Source: Glebionis coronaria
Taxonomy: Eukaryota > Streptophyta > Magnoliopsida > Asterales > Asteraceae
DNA: 64,000 nucleotides
Direction of reading: 5' to 3'
NCBI GenBank assembly: GCA_025667525.1
Contig: CM046876.1
Span: 84,299,512-84,363,511, forward strand
In this document: one piece after another, positions 24,565 to 37,383 of the stretch
Numbering within the stretch: the first letter of the stretch is position 1
Layout of the letters: every line of letters starts with the position of its first letter
Notes under the pieces: generated by a model
The model's database searches: none
Told to the model about the DNA's origin: nothing
What the model saw: the letters and a program-made list of their open reading frames with translations, nothing else
Program-made: the position numbers and the translations under genes

Positions 24565-25310
24565 TGATTGTAGAGGTTTTACTACCCTTTAGGAAAAGAG
24601 CGTAAATAGCGGAAAGTATTTAGTACGACGGTTTAGGAAAACCGTGCACTAATGACCCACAATCACTTAAAAAAGATGAAAGATTCGTTTCCCAAGGAGG
24701 TATGGTGTTGTGAATTAACTTGTATTTCTTTGAGATTAATATTGAGAAGATGGAATGACGGTTTCTTGGAAATTATACTATGATGTGAAAAACGAAAACG
24801 TAAAACCGTAGAAAAATCACTAAAATTAAAAATTATTAAAACCAAAAACAAAATCAAGAAAAAGATTAAAAAGACTAAAACAAGTCTAAAATAATATAAA
24901 TAAAGACAAAAATCCAATAAAGATATTTTAAAACCTTTTATTAATTAAATAATTAATTTTAAATGCTAATTAAAGCCCTAAAATTAAATTTAACTAATTC
25001 AAAAGTCTAAAATATGATTTTATTGAACAATTACTTAACTTATATTATTATAAGACTAAAAAGTAATTTACTAAAAATTAAAACTTATTAAAACTATTTT
25101 TAAAACTCTAAAAATGATTAAAAGTAATTAAAAACTAATTAAACTTAAAATAATTATAAAAATAAATCTAAAAGTTATAAAAATAATCTAAAAATAGAAA
25201 TAGTCCCAATTAATGACAAAGAACCTAGGAAAAATGAAAAAGAAAGAAAAATAAAATTTTGAAAATTAATTAATAAAATAATATTAAAACACTCCAAAAA
25301 AAATAAAAGT

Positions 25311-25422
25311 CACTAGTTGCGCCGCAACTAGTGGGGTCTTGCGCCGCAACTAGTGTAACGGGAATACCAAGATCTGCAGGTACTTCAGTTGCGCCGCAAC
25401 ATGCTGTCTTGCGCCGCAACTT
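25311..25422. repeat. Four-copy GCGCCGCAAC palindrome cluster (Z left LTR)
   Basis: Copy 1 (25311-25333) is a perfect 23-bp inverted repeat with arms CACTAGTTGCG around one central C. Copies 2-4 (25339-25355, 25387-25400, 25409-25422) keep TTGCGCCGCAAC with shorter arms. GC-rich islands in a very AT-rich LTR. The exact duplicate lies at 34652-34763. Confidence 0.9.
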
Positions 25423-26532
25423 GTATGACGAACCTGGTTATGAACTATTGCACCAGCAGGTTGAACTTGTGTGTTTATGAGTTTGGCCAAGAGGACTTGA
25501 CCTTGGCTTATTTTGGTATGCTTTTTGGTACAAGAGGGCACCCTTGAGCTTATTGAAGCTCAAGGAGTCAAAACTCACAAGGAACAACAAGAATCAAAAA
25601 TCAACAATCAAAGATCATGCACAAAGTTCATCACAAATCAAGCAAATTTCACCCTTATGCAGATTTTTAACACCCTTTTTACCTTTTAAACTCAACAAAC
25701 TTGTTCAAATCTTGTTCCAAACTAATTAACTACTCACTAATAACCTTAATCAACCTTAAACAAGCAATCTAACACCTTTTAATTATCAAAACAAATCTAG
25801 ATGTCCTGCTTAAACCTGTTGCCAAACACCCTTTTAAAATCTAAAAACCAACTTTTAACATACCAACATGCTTACAAACGCTACCAAATTGATTCCAAGT
25901 GCATCTAACATGTAAACATACACACTAGAACACAAATCATGCAATATAAACACACTTAGTAACAAAATCACATGAGATCATATAAACTAGCACTTTAATG
26001 AACTTTTCAAGGTAAAAGGAAGATACCTTAGGTTCTTACATCCAAGAACCTAGAGGATGAAAATCCTCCTCCAATCCAACCCGGGTTGGAGCTGAACTAA
26101 ATCAACAAGCCTTCAACCTATTTGAACACAAAACAAGAAAACAACAAAATAATATAACAATATATATTTTTTTATGTTTCCTTTTTCTTCTTTCCAAAAT
26201 ACATTCAAAACCTTTTCAAACCTTCCAAATACGTTTTCTAAATCCTAAACAACCAATAACATGAACCATAAACACCAAAATACCTTTGAGAAGATTTTAC
26301 CAAAATCTCTCAAAATCTCAAAACCTTAAACAACTTTGAAAATCAAAGTTGCTTAACCATAAAACAAAGTGGAACTCAGAATCAATCTCCTCACAACACA
26401 CAAACTTTTAAAAACAATAAAAAAGGAATTACACTTGAATATTTCAAAAACCAAACTTTTTATTTCTTTAAAAAGGAATTACATGTGAGAGACTAGAAAC
26501 TGGAACAAAGGGATCACCACAACTTGGGTCTC

Positions 26533-26541
26533 CTTTTATAG
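26533..26541 (-). promoter_or_regulatory. TATA box of Z left LTR
   Basis: CTATAAAAG on the minus strand. The equivalent box in the 5' LTR is at 35874-35882 and would drive the Gag-protease transcript. Confidence 0.55.
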
Positions 26542-27600
26542 AGCCTATAGAACATCCTAGAAGCATAAAAACATAAAACCCTAATCATAAGAAAATCCCA
26601 AATGTGCCCTTGAAGGGTGTTGAGTGCATTTTGTCCTCTCTTGATCTTGAACGTTTATTTTGCTTTGGGAGGAAGCAAATAATCTTGGCCATTGATTTAA
26701 GCCACGTCATGGTGCTTGGGGGCTAAGGAATGATGTGATTGGTGGATTGGGGAATTGGGGTTTTGGTGCACATGAGTGGGATGCAGGTTTTTAGGAGTGG
26801 GAAGGGTTTTGGCATGTGTGAATTAAGTGTGTGCAAGTTTAATTGAGTTTTACCCAAGGAAAAGTGAGGGTAAAATCTGGGGTGGTAAGAAAGGTGAATA
26901 GTATGTGTTTGATCCGATTTTGGGGGTGGGGATGGGTGTTAGGCGCCTCTTTTTTCAAATGTTTCAGTTTTGTCACTTTTGGTCCTTGTTTTTTTCAGAT
27001 TTTTGGCTTTTAAAGATTTTCAGCCTAAAATCTCCTTTCCTTTGTTATTAACTTTCCCACTTTGACAATTTTGGCACCAACTTTTGATAAAAGGTTATCA
27101 AGGATGTAATTTGACATTTGGTGATTCTTTAAGGACTAATCTTGGACAATGTTGATCTTCAAAGGTCTTCAATGTGTCTTTTACTTCATGAGGGACCATT
27201 ATTGGCAATTTGAAATTGTTGAGGGACCAAACTTGCCATTTCTTCAAAGTTGAAGGACCTTTTTGTAATTTTGACAAACTTAAGGGACCAAACTTGTAAT
27301 TATGAATATACAAGGGTTTTAAGTGTCATTTCTTCAATAAATGATGATCAATCTTGTTTTATCTTCAAGTCTTCAAGGGTATTTGATGAAAATTCCATGA
27401 TTAGGGCCCGGTTCTTTGTACGGCTTCGTTTCTCGTGTCCGTTTTTCCTTGTATCTTGTGATCTTTTGTCTTTTTCACGATATCCATACCTAAAATACAC
27501 AAGTAAACAAACACAAGCATATATATGGTATTTTATGACATTTTAATGCATTTAAAGCCCGAAAAGAACGATGAGATCATGTATAAATGCCATCTCATCA

Positions 27601-27610
27601 CTCCCCCATA
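27601..27610 (-). other. Polypurine tract of Z
   Basis: Minus strand TATGGGGGAG directly abuts the LTR start TGATGAG. The identical decamer precedes the W middle LTR at 49068-49077. Confidence 0.85.
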
Positions 27611-29848
27611 CTAAGCCATTGCCGTGCCCTCACGCAATGCTAAGAATAAAGTATCTAAGCATCACCAAAGTTCAATTTTATTAACCTTTATTGAAGAGTA
27701 AAAGACTTGCAACATACTACGATGATGTGTAAAGACATAATGTATGATTTTCATCACCAAAATGTGACTTTTAGGGTCAAAGAATAGAAACAAGTTAATG
27801 TCCCTTAGAGTAAATTTCGTCATCCTTGATTGTCATACATTCCATGCTAAGTGCAAAAACAAGATCATTGTTGGTACAAGTCACAATGCTAACACTACTC
27901 ATACGTCCAAATTGTGTAATACTTTTTCTCCCCGCAATCCTAGTTATTATAAAAGGAAATGGGTTACTAGCATTTTTTATCTAATTGTCATGGATCACAA
28001 GTGATTCATATTGACTTATTTGAGTAGTTATTAGTCCGAAAGCAAAGTAGCACGATTTGATCAATAGTTAGCCGAAGGACAAAATCTTTTAAAACGGCTT
28101 CTCGTGTATCTCCTTAAGTTCATATCTTGGCATAACTCGTTTCACGATTTGAGACCTTTCTCGGACCGATATTTGGCATGTACTTCATACTTCAAATCTT
28201 GGGAAGACGTTCTCGAAATTATGGTCTTCTCTTCATATAATTGGAATTTCTTCACTTGACGTTTTTGAGAGATTCTTCATATAGGACCACGACTTCATCA
28301 TTTTTCTTCAATCTTTACTTTGGATTTTGATATACAACGATCCGCCTCCTTTTCGGACTTGGATATATTTATCCTCATACCTTGTTAGGGTCTTTTTGGA
28401 TAGACTTTCTCCATTCTTTAGGGGAGTAATAGCTTCTCGTCGTGTGTCTCGATCCTTCATATTGATTTTGGAATAATGATACTTCACATCATCTTTGGAT
28501 CTTTAGCAAAAATAGAGCTCCTCATGCCTTGTTAGGGCCTTTTTGGATGATCGCCAATCTTCGCGTCCCGCTTCAATAAGTTATGCCTTGGCTATGAACT
28601 CTATTCAACCCCGAGCAACTTTTAAACGATCTTGCGCTAGAGGCTAAGTAACCTTTCAAACCGTACGACCTTACTTATTGCAATTATGTTTTATTCCTAA
28701 TGCATTGATCTTATGGGAAGAAAAAGCCACAATTAAAAACATATGAGTTTTTGAAAGAACATTTTCATGTTCTACGTTTAGCATGATCACTTGTCTAACT
28801 CTATCATTTCTCGTTCTTCACTATTTAAAGACCTCTAATTAAAGAGACTCGTGAATACTTAGCCGTGCAAGTCAAAATTAAGCCAAATTTGGATTAGCTT
28901 TCATTAAGACTATATCAAATCAAAGTTTTGGGTTTTCAAGCCACCTATAGGATCTTGCACTTTCTTGGACTTTTTCAAGTTTAGAGAATGCATTTTATAG
29001 TTCCCTTGATAAGTGACTTTCTAGAATCAATTATAGGAACTTGCGAAAAGTTCTTGTTCTTAACCCGTATGAATTAAGACTTTCGCGTTTTAAAGCTCCC
29101 TATATAAAAGTCTAGCAAAACTTGAATTGAGCGGGTTAAGGAATGTAAATGGCTCCAAATGCCCATCAAGTCAAAAATTAACTCTTATTCTACCCATCGG
29201 AAAATATACATTCGTGTCTTAAAAACACTTATGAGAACAAAGAAAAATTTTAAAATTTGGCCATTTTTAGCCTTATTAGCAAAACAAAACATTGAAAGTT
29301 GGAAGACGTGAGGGCGAAGCAAAGCAAGTACCTATTCACCCCCCCATACTAAAAGTAAACATTGTCCTCAATGTTTCGAGTCTAAAGGTGGAGCACCCCC
29401 ATACTAGAGACGAAGAATCGAATGCTTAGGATCTAGCATGGAAAGGGTGATCAACAATATATCTAAAGCCGTTTATTAATTATGCTAAAAGATAATTGTT
29501 AGAACAATAAAGGATATGTCATGGAATCGTGAAAAACTTCTTCAAACGAACGATGGAGGCTCACGTAAACGAACACGAGAGTCTTCAATCGTAGACGATG
29601 ATGATGATCTAGATAACACAATCACAAACAACCACGAGACAACGAGTTGGAAGGGTACAAGTCCCCTTATTAGTGAACATAAAGCATAAAGATAAGCATG
29701 GGATCTCCCCCACGAGGCACCTCGTTTTTGATTACCGAGTCATGAGCTCGACTCGATCCCCTTAAAATGTGAACATTTAGGGATATCATGGTATGGTCAA
29801 AGGGACTTACATGATAAACAAGGCCCAAAAAGCAACCGGTAAAAAGGA
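27611..29848 (-). other. Z 3' internal region without pol
   Basis: About 2.2 kb downstream of the Gag-protease ORF. No RT, RNase H or integrase motif in any frame. Contains a direct repeat of about 30 bp (28373-28402 and 28520-28550, CCTCAT(A/G)CCTTGTTAGGG core). A short frame at 29670-29915 overlaps the ORF end and resembles no known domain. Similar terminal sequence remains in W at 48434-49067. Confidence 0.6.
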
Positions 29849-32800
29849 CTAAGTCCTTAAGTGATGCAAAATACCGGGGTCGAAGATGGCGTTCTCGTTT
29901 CCATTGGGAAAACAAATTAACACCACTTGAACATGTGCCATAAACTCAAAGAGTTTGAAGAAAATAGATGAGAAGTAGAAGGGTGAGACAATTGGTAAGA
30001 CAAACGTTTGAGCTACTCGAGGTAGACTCGCACCAAGCAAATAGATATAGTTTCCATTTATTGCATCGGTGGAAGACCGAGATTTCCCTTTACATGAAAT
30101 TCCGGGATCGAATATCTCGTCCTCGGTGGACAAGGATGAGGGAACATAAGGGGCTTCCCCCATACTAGGACCACACAAAACATCGTCAAAAGGAGTAGAC
30201 GAGTTTGTAGCACTCAAAACACGCGGTGATGACGGAGTTAGATTTGTAGAAAAATCAATTAAATCACATTTAAGATCTTTTCCTTTTGAACTCTCCTTAT
30301 GAAAACCCTTTTTAATTATGTCGAAAATATTCGGTGTTTCTAAGACGATGTTAGTTACACTAAAAATTCTCACATTTTGAAACCGTTTTGGTTTTGGTGG
30401 TGGCAAGTTCTCAAAACGTTTATCGACGAAGAAAACCTCCCCATCGGGGTCAACATATTCATCATCCGAAAGATCTTCCGTAGAAACCGGCAACTTATCA
30501 ACACTTTTCAAGAATGAAGGTGAAGGATTTTTCGATTCAAGTATTGACGGTTTCTTCTTTGTAGGCTTAGCATTCATAACCTCCACCGGCGGAGGAAATG
30601 GTAAATTGTTTTTGGAGACATTCCCTAAAACTCTTGGTGAAAATTCTTTGCAAACGACATTGGTCGAGTCACCATGGTTTAAAGTTGCAATAGAATATAC
30701 ATGAGAAAGATTGGAGTTTTGTGTTGCATTGATGACAAGTTCTTCTTCATTGAAACGAAGGGTGATTTTACGAGCATGAACATCGATAAGTGCTCTTGAT
30801 GTATCCAAAAATGAACGACCCAAAATGAGAGGAACTTTTCGATCGATGGGAATATCTACAACGATAAAGTCAACGGGATAGTAAAACTTTCCGACTTTAA
30901 CGAAAACGTCCTCGGCTACTCCACATGCCATGATCGTAGAATGATCGGCCATCTCGATGGACATGTTCGAAGGAGTAAGAGCCGGAAGCGAAAGCGATTT
31001 GAAAATCTCGAGAGGCATTAAATTAATACTAGCACCAAGATCGGCCAAGGCGTAGCATTCCTCCATATCTTGTATAGCACACGGAATCAAAAATTTACCG
31101 GGATCACCGACTTTTTGTGGTATGCGGCTTAGAAAAACCGATGAACAACTAGACGATTGTTGTAACTTCTCTTTGTTGTTAAGCATACTTTTGAAGTTTG
31201 CGGCGAATCGAGGCATCATGATTAAAGCATCGGCAAAACTTATGTTAAAGTGCAAATCACGAAACATTTTCATAAATAGCTCAAATTGATAATTGTTCCT
31301 TTCTTGTGCTTTCTCTTTGTTACGTCTCGAAGGGTAGGGTAAAGGTGGTGTGGGTTGGTCATTAGGCAACGGCCTTGGAAACTCGGGTTCCACAATTGGT
31401 ATTGGTGTAACCGTAGGTGTGGTTTGAGCGGTACTTCGTGGGATTGTAATGTGCTCCTTTTCGACCATCACCTCGGGTTCTTTCTCGATTTCCTTCTCCG
31501 TAGAAGTACTTGGACGAGAGATTGGTTCCTTGAAAGTTTTACCACTTCGTGTAGTAACAACCTTCATTTCTCCCCTCGGGTTGTTAATGGTATCACTAGG
31601 AAGACCACCCGAAGAAGAGGGTTTACACATGATAGCTTCGAACATCTTAGCCATTCGGTCCTCAAATTTTGATTGCCTAGCATCCGCTTTCAATAACTCT
31701 TGCTTAATCTCATGTTGTCCTAATTCCATCTTTTGTTGGTTTTGTTGAAGACGTTGGACATTTCCTTCCATTTTATTAGCATGAGTTTTAAGTTCATTAG
31801 CAAGTTCATTTTTAAGCTCGTTTTTCAACTCGGACCTTAAGCTAATCATCTCACGTTGCATATTATCAAATTTAGCATCATTTGCTTTTGCATAATCTAA
31901 AAATTCTCCTTGCAAATTTTTCGTGTGAGCATTTTGAAAACCTTGTGTAGTGTTTTGAAAATCACGGTTTTGGTTTTGATTAGAGATTTGTCCATTCCCA
32001 CTTTGATAATTCCCTTTGTTGTAATTGCGTGTGTTGCCTTGGTAATTACCTTGGTTGTTGTTTCGATAATTGTTAACATTTTGGTTTGGTGGAGCTTGAT
32101 TTTGGCGGGAACCTTGACCGTTTTGGTTGTAAGTTCCCGTTGCTACATAAGCACTCGAAGTGTTACCATCCGCGGTAATGCACTCGGATAAATCATGAGC
32201 TCCTCCACACGATAAACAACTCTTAGCAACCGCTTTAACCGAAGCGGAATTGGAAGCTTCTTGAGCCTTCCAATGGGACATTAGATTAGCAAATCTATCA
32301 AAAAACCGATTTTCCTCATTAGCTTCATCATGTAAGGCATTAATGCTACGAGACGATTGTGACGACGATGACGAACCCATGTTGGCAACACTCGGTGTGT
32401 TACGAGGGCTATAAACCTTAGATCGATTTTCAATGATTTGTAAAGCCTCATTTGTCGTCTTGCACAAAAAATTACCACCCGCGGCGGCATTCAAATAATC
32501 TCGTTCATGATCATTAAGCCCATTATAAAAAGTATCTATTTGATGCAATTCCGAAAAATCATGATGAGGACATTCATGTAACATCTCCTTAAATCGTTCC
32601 CATGCCATAGAAAAACTTTCATTAGGTCTTTGTGTAAAACGTGAAATCTCGTTTTTCAAATGTGTTGTCTTAGATGGTGGAAAAAATTGATTCACAAATT
32701 TAGACACGAGATCGGCCCATGTCAAAATCGAATTTGGCGGTTCTTTCTCGAGCCAAATTTTAGCGGGTCCATCCAACGAATATGGAAACAACATCATCTT

Positions 32801-33160
32801 AATGGCGTCATGCGGAACATCTTTGAATTTGCTAGTGGCGGTGAGACGGTTGAAATTCCTAATGTGGTAATGCGGGTTGTCTTTCTCGTGACCTCGAAAT
32901 TTGTTTGCTTGTAGCATCGACATTAAACCCGTCTTAATCTTGAAATTCTCCGCAAGGATGGCGGGAATAACAATTGCCTCTCCAAAACCCTCGGTGGGTG
33001 CTTGTAGCAACTCCATCATAGTACGATTAGCCATTACGACTTCTTGTTCTATAATAGGTTCAACAATTGGAGGTTCTTCAACAATCAACGATTGATTGGC
33101 TTGCTTTTGAAGACGTTTACGAGCTCGTTTTGCTTGATTACGAGTGATCATAAACTTCAC
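29849..33160 (-). CDS. gag-pro: Gag-protease polyprotein of element Z, intact
   Basis: 1103 codons without interruption. Residues 1-42 are basic then acidic; the conserved Gag core starts at residue 43 (MANRTMMELLQAPTEGFGEA) and includes the region around PPSKTTHLKNEISRFTQRP. Near residue 313 lies a CX2CX3HX4C knuckle (CLSCGGAHDLSEC), the short spacing usual for this lineage. Then come a Gln/Asn/Gly-rich stretch (about 340-420), a Lys/Glu/Gln coiled-coil-like segment (about 430-520), and an aspartic protease with ADLGASINLMPL at about 705 and LILGRSFLDTSRALID at about 777. A 300-residue tail has no recognised domain. Gag packages element RNA and the protease matures it. An alternative start is Met 43, which corresponds to W's ATG at 53974. 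Transcription would come from the right LTR. Confidence 0.93.
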   Translation of the reverse strand: MKFMITRNQAKRARKRLQKQANQSLIVEEPPIVEPIIEQEVVMANRTMMELLQAPTEGFGEAIVIPAILAENFKIKTGLMSMLQANKFRGHEKDNPHYHIRNFNRLTATSKFKDVPHDAIKMMLFPYSLDGPAKIWLEKEPPNSILTWADLVSKFVNQFFPPSKTTHLKNEISRFTQRPNESFSMAWERFKEMLHECPHHDFSELHQIDTFYNGLNDHERDYLNAAAGGNFLCKTTNEALQIIENRSKVYSPRNTPSVANMGSSSSSQSSRSINALHDEANEENRFFDRFANLMSHWKAQEASNSASVKAVAKSCLSCGGAHDLSECITADGNTSSAYVATGTYNQNGQGSRQNQAPPNQNVNNYRNNNQGNYQGNTRNYNKGNYQSGNGQISNQNQNRDFQNTTQGFQNAHTKNLQGEFLDYAKANDAKFDNMQREMISLRSELKNELKNELANELKTHANKMEGNVQRLQQNQQKMELGQHEIKQELLKADARQSKFEDRMAKMFEAIMCKPSSSGGLPSDTINNPRGEMKVVTTRSGKTFKEPISRPSTSTEKEIEKEPEVMVEKEHITIPRSTAQTTPTVTPIPIVEPEFPRPLPNDQPTPPLPYPSRRNKEKAQERNNYQFELFMKMFRDLHFNISFADALIMMPRFAANFKSMLNNKEKLQQSSSCSSVFLSRIPQKVGDPGKFLIPCAIQDMEECYALADLGASINLMPLEIFKSLSLPALTPSNMSIEMADHSTIMACGVAEDVFVKVGKFYYPVDFIVVDIPIDRKVPLILGRSFLDTSRALIDVHARKITLRFNEEELVINATQNSNLSHVYSIATLNHGDSTNVVCKEFSPRVLGNVSKNNLPFPPPVEVMNAKPTKKKPSILESKNPSPSFLKSVDKLPVSTEDLSDDEYVDPDGEVFFVDKRFENLPPPKPKRFQNVRIFSVTNIVLETPNIFDIIKKGFHKESSKGKDLKCDLIDFSTNLTPSSPRVLSATNSSTPFDDVLCGPSMGEAPYVPSSLSTEDEIFDPGISCKGKSRSSTDAINGNYIYLLGASLPRVAQTFVLPIVSPFYFSSIFFKLFEFMAHVQVVLICFPNGNENAIFDPGILHHLRT

Positions 33161-33883
33161 GAAGAATGGGAGGTGAGCAAAGAAGATTCTTTTTGGTCGT
33201 TTTGTGGATTTTCAATTTTTTTTGTGTTTTTGATGATATTTAATTTTTTTTGGTTTTTGGTGTATCTTCGTAGACAACAATCTACAAAATCTCTCCTCGA
33301 ATCAAACTCTTGATTAAAGAAGCCTCAAAGGAATGAAAACGATCACGTGGAGTGAACGCCTTCGAATGACTTTAGAACTTTGGTGAAAACCAAATTGTTC
33401 ACGAGGGTTTAATCACAAAGAAACCAAGCAAATATAGTATACGTATTAATACTTTGGGCGGCAAAACCCTCGATTAGCCTTCAATCTCAAAATACTCACA
33501 AGCAAGCGGGGAAACGAGGCGGCGCGAAGCACTTAAGAGCCTTTTTCCTTAGGGTATATTTTATAATACCCGCCTTATACCCACCTTATAGTTCGTATCT
33601 TTCAAAATCGAGCTTCACGAAAGTATTTATCTATTTTTGCCTTTTCTTTTTTTGTTTGAGATTCGAATACAATAATTAGGAGATCAAATCCCAATTAAGG
33701 TTGTGTTTTCACACTTTTGGAGATATTGTATTTTGGTTGTGATACTTAATACAATATATTAATAATATTCACAAAGAAAAACCGAGAAAACCGATAATAC
33801 GTGTTAAGGGAGTTCCACTTAACACAAATACTATTATGGATAATATCAAAAACAAAATTTTCCAAATTAAGACACGACACACC
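33161..33883 (-). other. Leader of Z between primer site and Gag
   Basis: Non-coding. It matches the W leader (53131-53860) in inverted orientation, for example the GGGTATAAGGCGGGTATT block (plus strand about 33567-33590 here, 53411-53435 in W). This supports Z and W belonging to one family. Confidence 0.7.
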
Positions 33884-33901
33884 TCCCCGGCAGCGGCGCC
33901 A
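33884..33901 (-). other. Primer-binding site of Z, tRNA-Asp type
   Basis: Minus strand TGGCGCCGCTGCCGGGGA, four bases inside the LTR. This sequence type is the tRNA-Asp site common in Athila/Tat Gypsy elements; tRNA identity is from general knowledge. The identical 18-mer is at 53113-53130. Confidence 0.85.
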
Positions 33902-33905
33902 AAAA

Positions 33906-36900
33906 TGATTGTAGAGGTTTTACTACCCTTTAGGAAAAGAGCGTAAATAGCGGAAAGTATTTAGTACGACGGTTTAGGAAAACCGTGCACTAATGACCCA
34001 CAATCACTTAAAAAAGATGAAAGATTCGTTTCCCAAGGAGGTATGGTGTTGTGAATTAACTTGTATTTCTTTGAGATTAATATTGAGAAGATGGAATGAC
34101 GGTTTCTTGGAAATTATACTATGATGTGAAAAACGAAAACGTAAAACCGTAGAAAAATCACTAAAATTAAAAATTATTAAAACCAAAAACAAAATCAAGA
34201 AAAAGATTAAAAAGACTAAAACAAGTCTAAAATAATATAAATAAAGACAAAAATCCAATAAAGATATTTTAAAACCTTTTATTAATTAAATAATTAATTT
34301 TAAATGCTAATTAAAGCCCTAAAATTAAATTTAACTAATTCAAAAGTCTAAAATATGATTTTATTGAACAATTACTTAACTTATATTATTATAAGACTAA
34401 AAAGTAATTTACTAAAAATTAAAACTTATTAAAACTATTTTTAAAACTCTAAAAATGATTAAAAGTAATTAAAAACTAATTAAACTTAAAATAATTATAA
34501 AAATAAATCTAAAAGTTATAAAAATAATCTAAAAATAGAAATAGTCCCAATTAATGACAAAGAACCTAGGAAAAATGAAAAAGAAAGAAAAATAAAATTT
34601 TGAAAATTAATTAATAAAATAATATTAAAACACTCCAAAAAAAATAAAAGTCACTAGTTGCGCCGCAACTAGTGGGGTCTTGCGCCGCAACTAGTGTAAC
34701 GGGAATACCAAGATCTGCAGGTACTTCAGTTGCGCCGCAACATGCTGTCTTGCGCCGCAACTTGTATGACGAACCTGGTTATGAACTATTGCACCAGCAG
34801 GTTGAACTTGTGTGTTTATGAGTTTGGCCAAGAGGACTTGACCTTGGCTTATTTTGGTATGCTTTTTGGTACAAGAGGGCACCCTTGAGCTTATTGAAGC
34901 TCAAGGAGTCAAAACTCACAAGGAACAACAAGAATCAAAAATCAACAATCAAAGATCATGCACAAAGTTCATCACAAATCAAGCAAATTTCACCCTTATG
35001 CAGATTTTTAACACCCTTTTTACCTTTTAAACTCAACAAACTTGTTCAAATCTTGTTCCAAACTAATTAACTACTCACTAATAACCTTAATCAACCTTAA
35101 ACAAGCAATCTAACACCTTTTAATTATCAAAACAAATCTAGATGTCCTGCTTAAACCTGTTGCCAAACACCCTTTTAAAATCTAAAAACCAACTTTTAAC
35201 ATACCAACATGCTTACAAACGCTACCAAATTGATTCCAAGTGCATCTAACATGTAAACATACACACTAGAACACAAATCATGCAATATAAACACACTTAG
35301 TAACAAAATCACATGAGATCATATAAACTAGCACTTTAATGAACTTTTCAAGGTAAAAGGAAGATACCTTAGGTTCTTACATCCAAGAACCTAGAGGATG
35401 AAAATCCTCCTCCAATCCAACCCGGGTTGGAGCTGAACTAAATCAACAAGCCTTCAACCTATTTGAACACAAAACAAGAAAACAACAAAATAATATAACA
35501 ATATATATTTTTTTATGTTTCCTTTTTCTTCTTTCCAAAATACATTCAAAACCTTTTCAAACCTTCCAAATACGTTTTCTAAATCCTAAACAACCAATAA
35601 CATGAACCATAAACACCAAAATACCTTTGAGAAGATTTTACCAAAATCTCTCAAAATCTCAAAACCTTAAACAACTTTGAAAATCAAAGTTGCTTAACCA
35701 TAAAACAAAGTGGAACTCAGAATCAATCTCCTCACAACACACAAACTTTTAAAAACAATAAAAAAGGAATTACACTTGAATATTTCAAAAACCAAACTTT
35801 TTATTTCTTTAAAAAGGAATTACATGTGAGAGACTAGAAACTGGAACAAAGGGATCACCACAACTTGGGTCTCCTTTTATAGAGCCTATAGAACATCCTA
35901 GAAGCATAAAAACATAAAACCCTAATCATAAGAAAATCCCAAATGTGCCCTTGAAGGGTGTTGAGTGCATTTTGTCCTCTCTTGATCTTGAACGTTTATT
36001 TTGCTTTGGGAGGAAGCAAATAATCTTGGCCATTGATTTAAGCCACGTCATGGTGCTTGGGGGCTAAGGAATGATGTGATTGGTGGATTGGGGAATTGGG
36101 GTTTTGGTGCACATGAGTGGGATGCAGGTTTTTAGGAGTGGGAAGGGTTTTGGCATGTGTGAATTAAGTGTGTGCAAGTTTAATTGAGTTTTACCCAAGG
36201 AAAAGTGAGGGTAAAATCTGGGGTGGTAAGAAAGGTGAATAGTATGTGTTTGATCCGATTTTGGGGGTGGGGATGGGTGTTAGGCGCCTCTTTTTTCAAA
36301 TGTTTCAGTTTTGTCACTTTTGGTCCTTGTTTTTTTCAGATTTTTGGCTTTTAAAGATTTTCAGCCTAAAATCTCCTTTCCTTTGTTATTAACTTTCCCA
36401 CTTTGACAATTTTGGCACCAACTTTTGATAAAAGGTTATCAAGGATGTAATTTGACATTTGGTGATTCTTTAAGGACTAATCTTGGACAATGTTGATCTT
36501 CAAAGGTCTTCAATGTGTCTTTTACTTCATGAGGGACCATTATTGGCAATTTGAAATTGTTGAGGGACCAAACTTGCCATTTCTTCAAAGTTGAAGGACC
36601 TTTTTGTAATTTTGACAAACTTAAGGGACCAAACTTGTAATTATGAATATACAAGGGTTTTAAGTGTCATTTCTTCAATAAATGATGATCAATCTTGTTT
36701 TATCTTCAAGTCTTCAAGGGTATTTGATGAAAATTCCATGATTAGGGCCCGGTTCTTTGTACGGCTTCGTTTCTCGTGTCCGTTTTTCCTTGTATCTTGT
36801 GATCTTTTGTCTTTTTCACGATATCCATACCTAAAATACACAAGTAAACAAACACAAGCATATATATGGTATTTTATGACATTTTAATGCATTTAAAGCC

Positions 36901-36941
36901 CGAAAAGAACGATGAGATCATGTATAAATGCCATCTCATCA
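33906..36941 (-). repeat. Right (5') LTR of Z
   Basis: 3036 bp. Same sequence as 24565-27600 at a fixed offset wherever compared, including all small open frames. The palindrome cluster is at 34652-34763. Confidence 0.93.
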
Positions 36942-36946
36942 CTAGA
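36942..36946. repeat. Target site duplication CTAGA, right copy (element Z)
   Basis: Identical to 24560-24564. Confidence 0.92.

Positions 36947-37383
<437 letters not shown>

Larger units (their letters stand above)
24565..27600 (-). repeat. Left (3') LTR of Z
   Basis: On the minus strand it begins TGATGAGATGGC and ends CCTCTACAATCA. Its start is related to the W LTR start (TGATGAGACTGC). Holds a cluster of GCGCCGCAAC palindromes (25311-25422), long AT-rich U5-side sequence, and a TATA box. Confidence 0.93.
24565..36941 (-). mobile_element. Young Ty3/Gypsy (Athila/Tat-like) GAG-PRO element Z
   Basis: 12,377 bp. LTRs 24565-27600 and 33906-36941 are both 3036 bp, with a constant offset of 9341 and no difference in the parts compared by eye. 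The 5-bp CTAGA duplication is intact. Minus orientation is shown by the primer site beside the right LTR, the polypurine tract beside the left LTR and the ORF. The 6305-bp interior has one ORF (Gag-protease) and no RT, RNase H or integrase, so transposition would need enzymes from a relative. Such Gag-only or Gag-protease elements are known in plants (TR-GAG type). Lineage is inferred from the primer site and protease motif. Confidence 0.92.

Noticed and set aside
25311..25422. CRISPR-like repeat array
   Set aside because: Spacers are unequal and very short, and the setting is a plant LTR. The repeats are palindromic boxes.
31355..33313. Several plus-strand open frames of 60-105 codons opposite the Z Gag-protease
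   Set aside because: They are the reverse-strand shadow of a long real ORF with biased codons; no domain similarity or LTR promoter in that direction.
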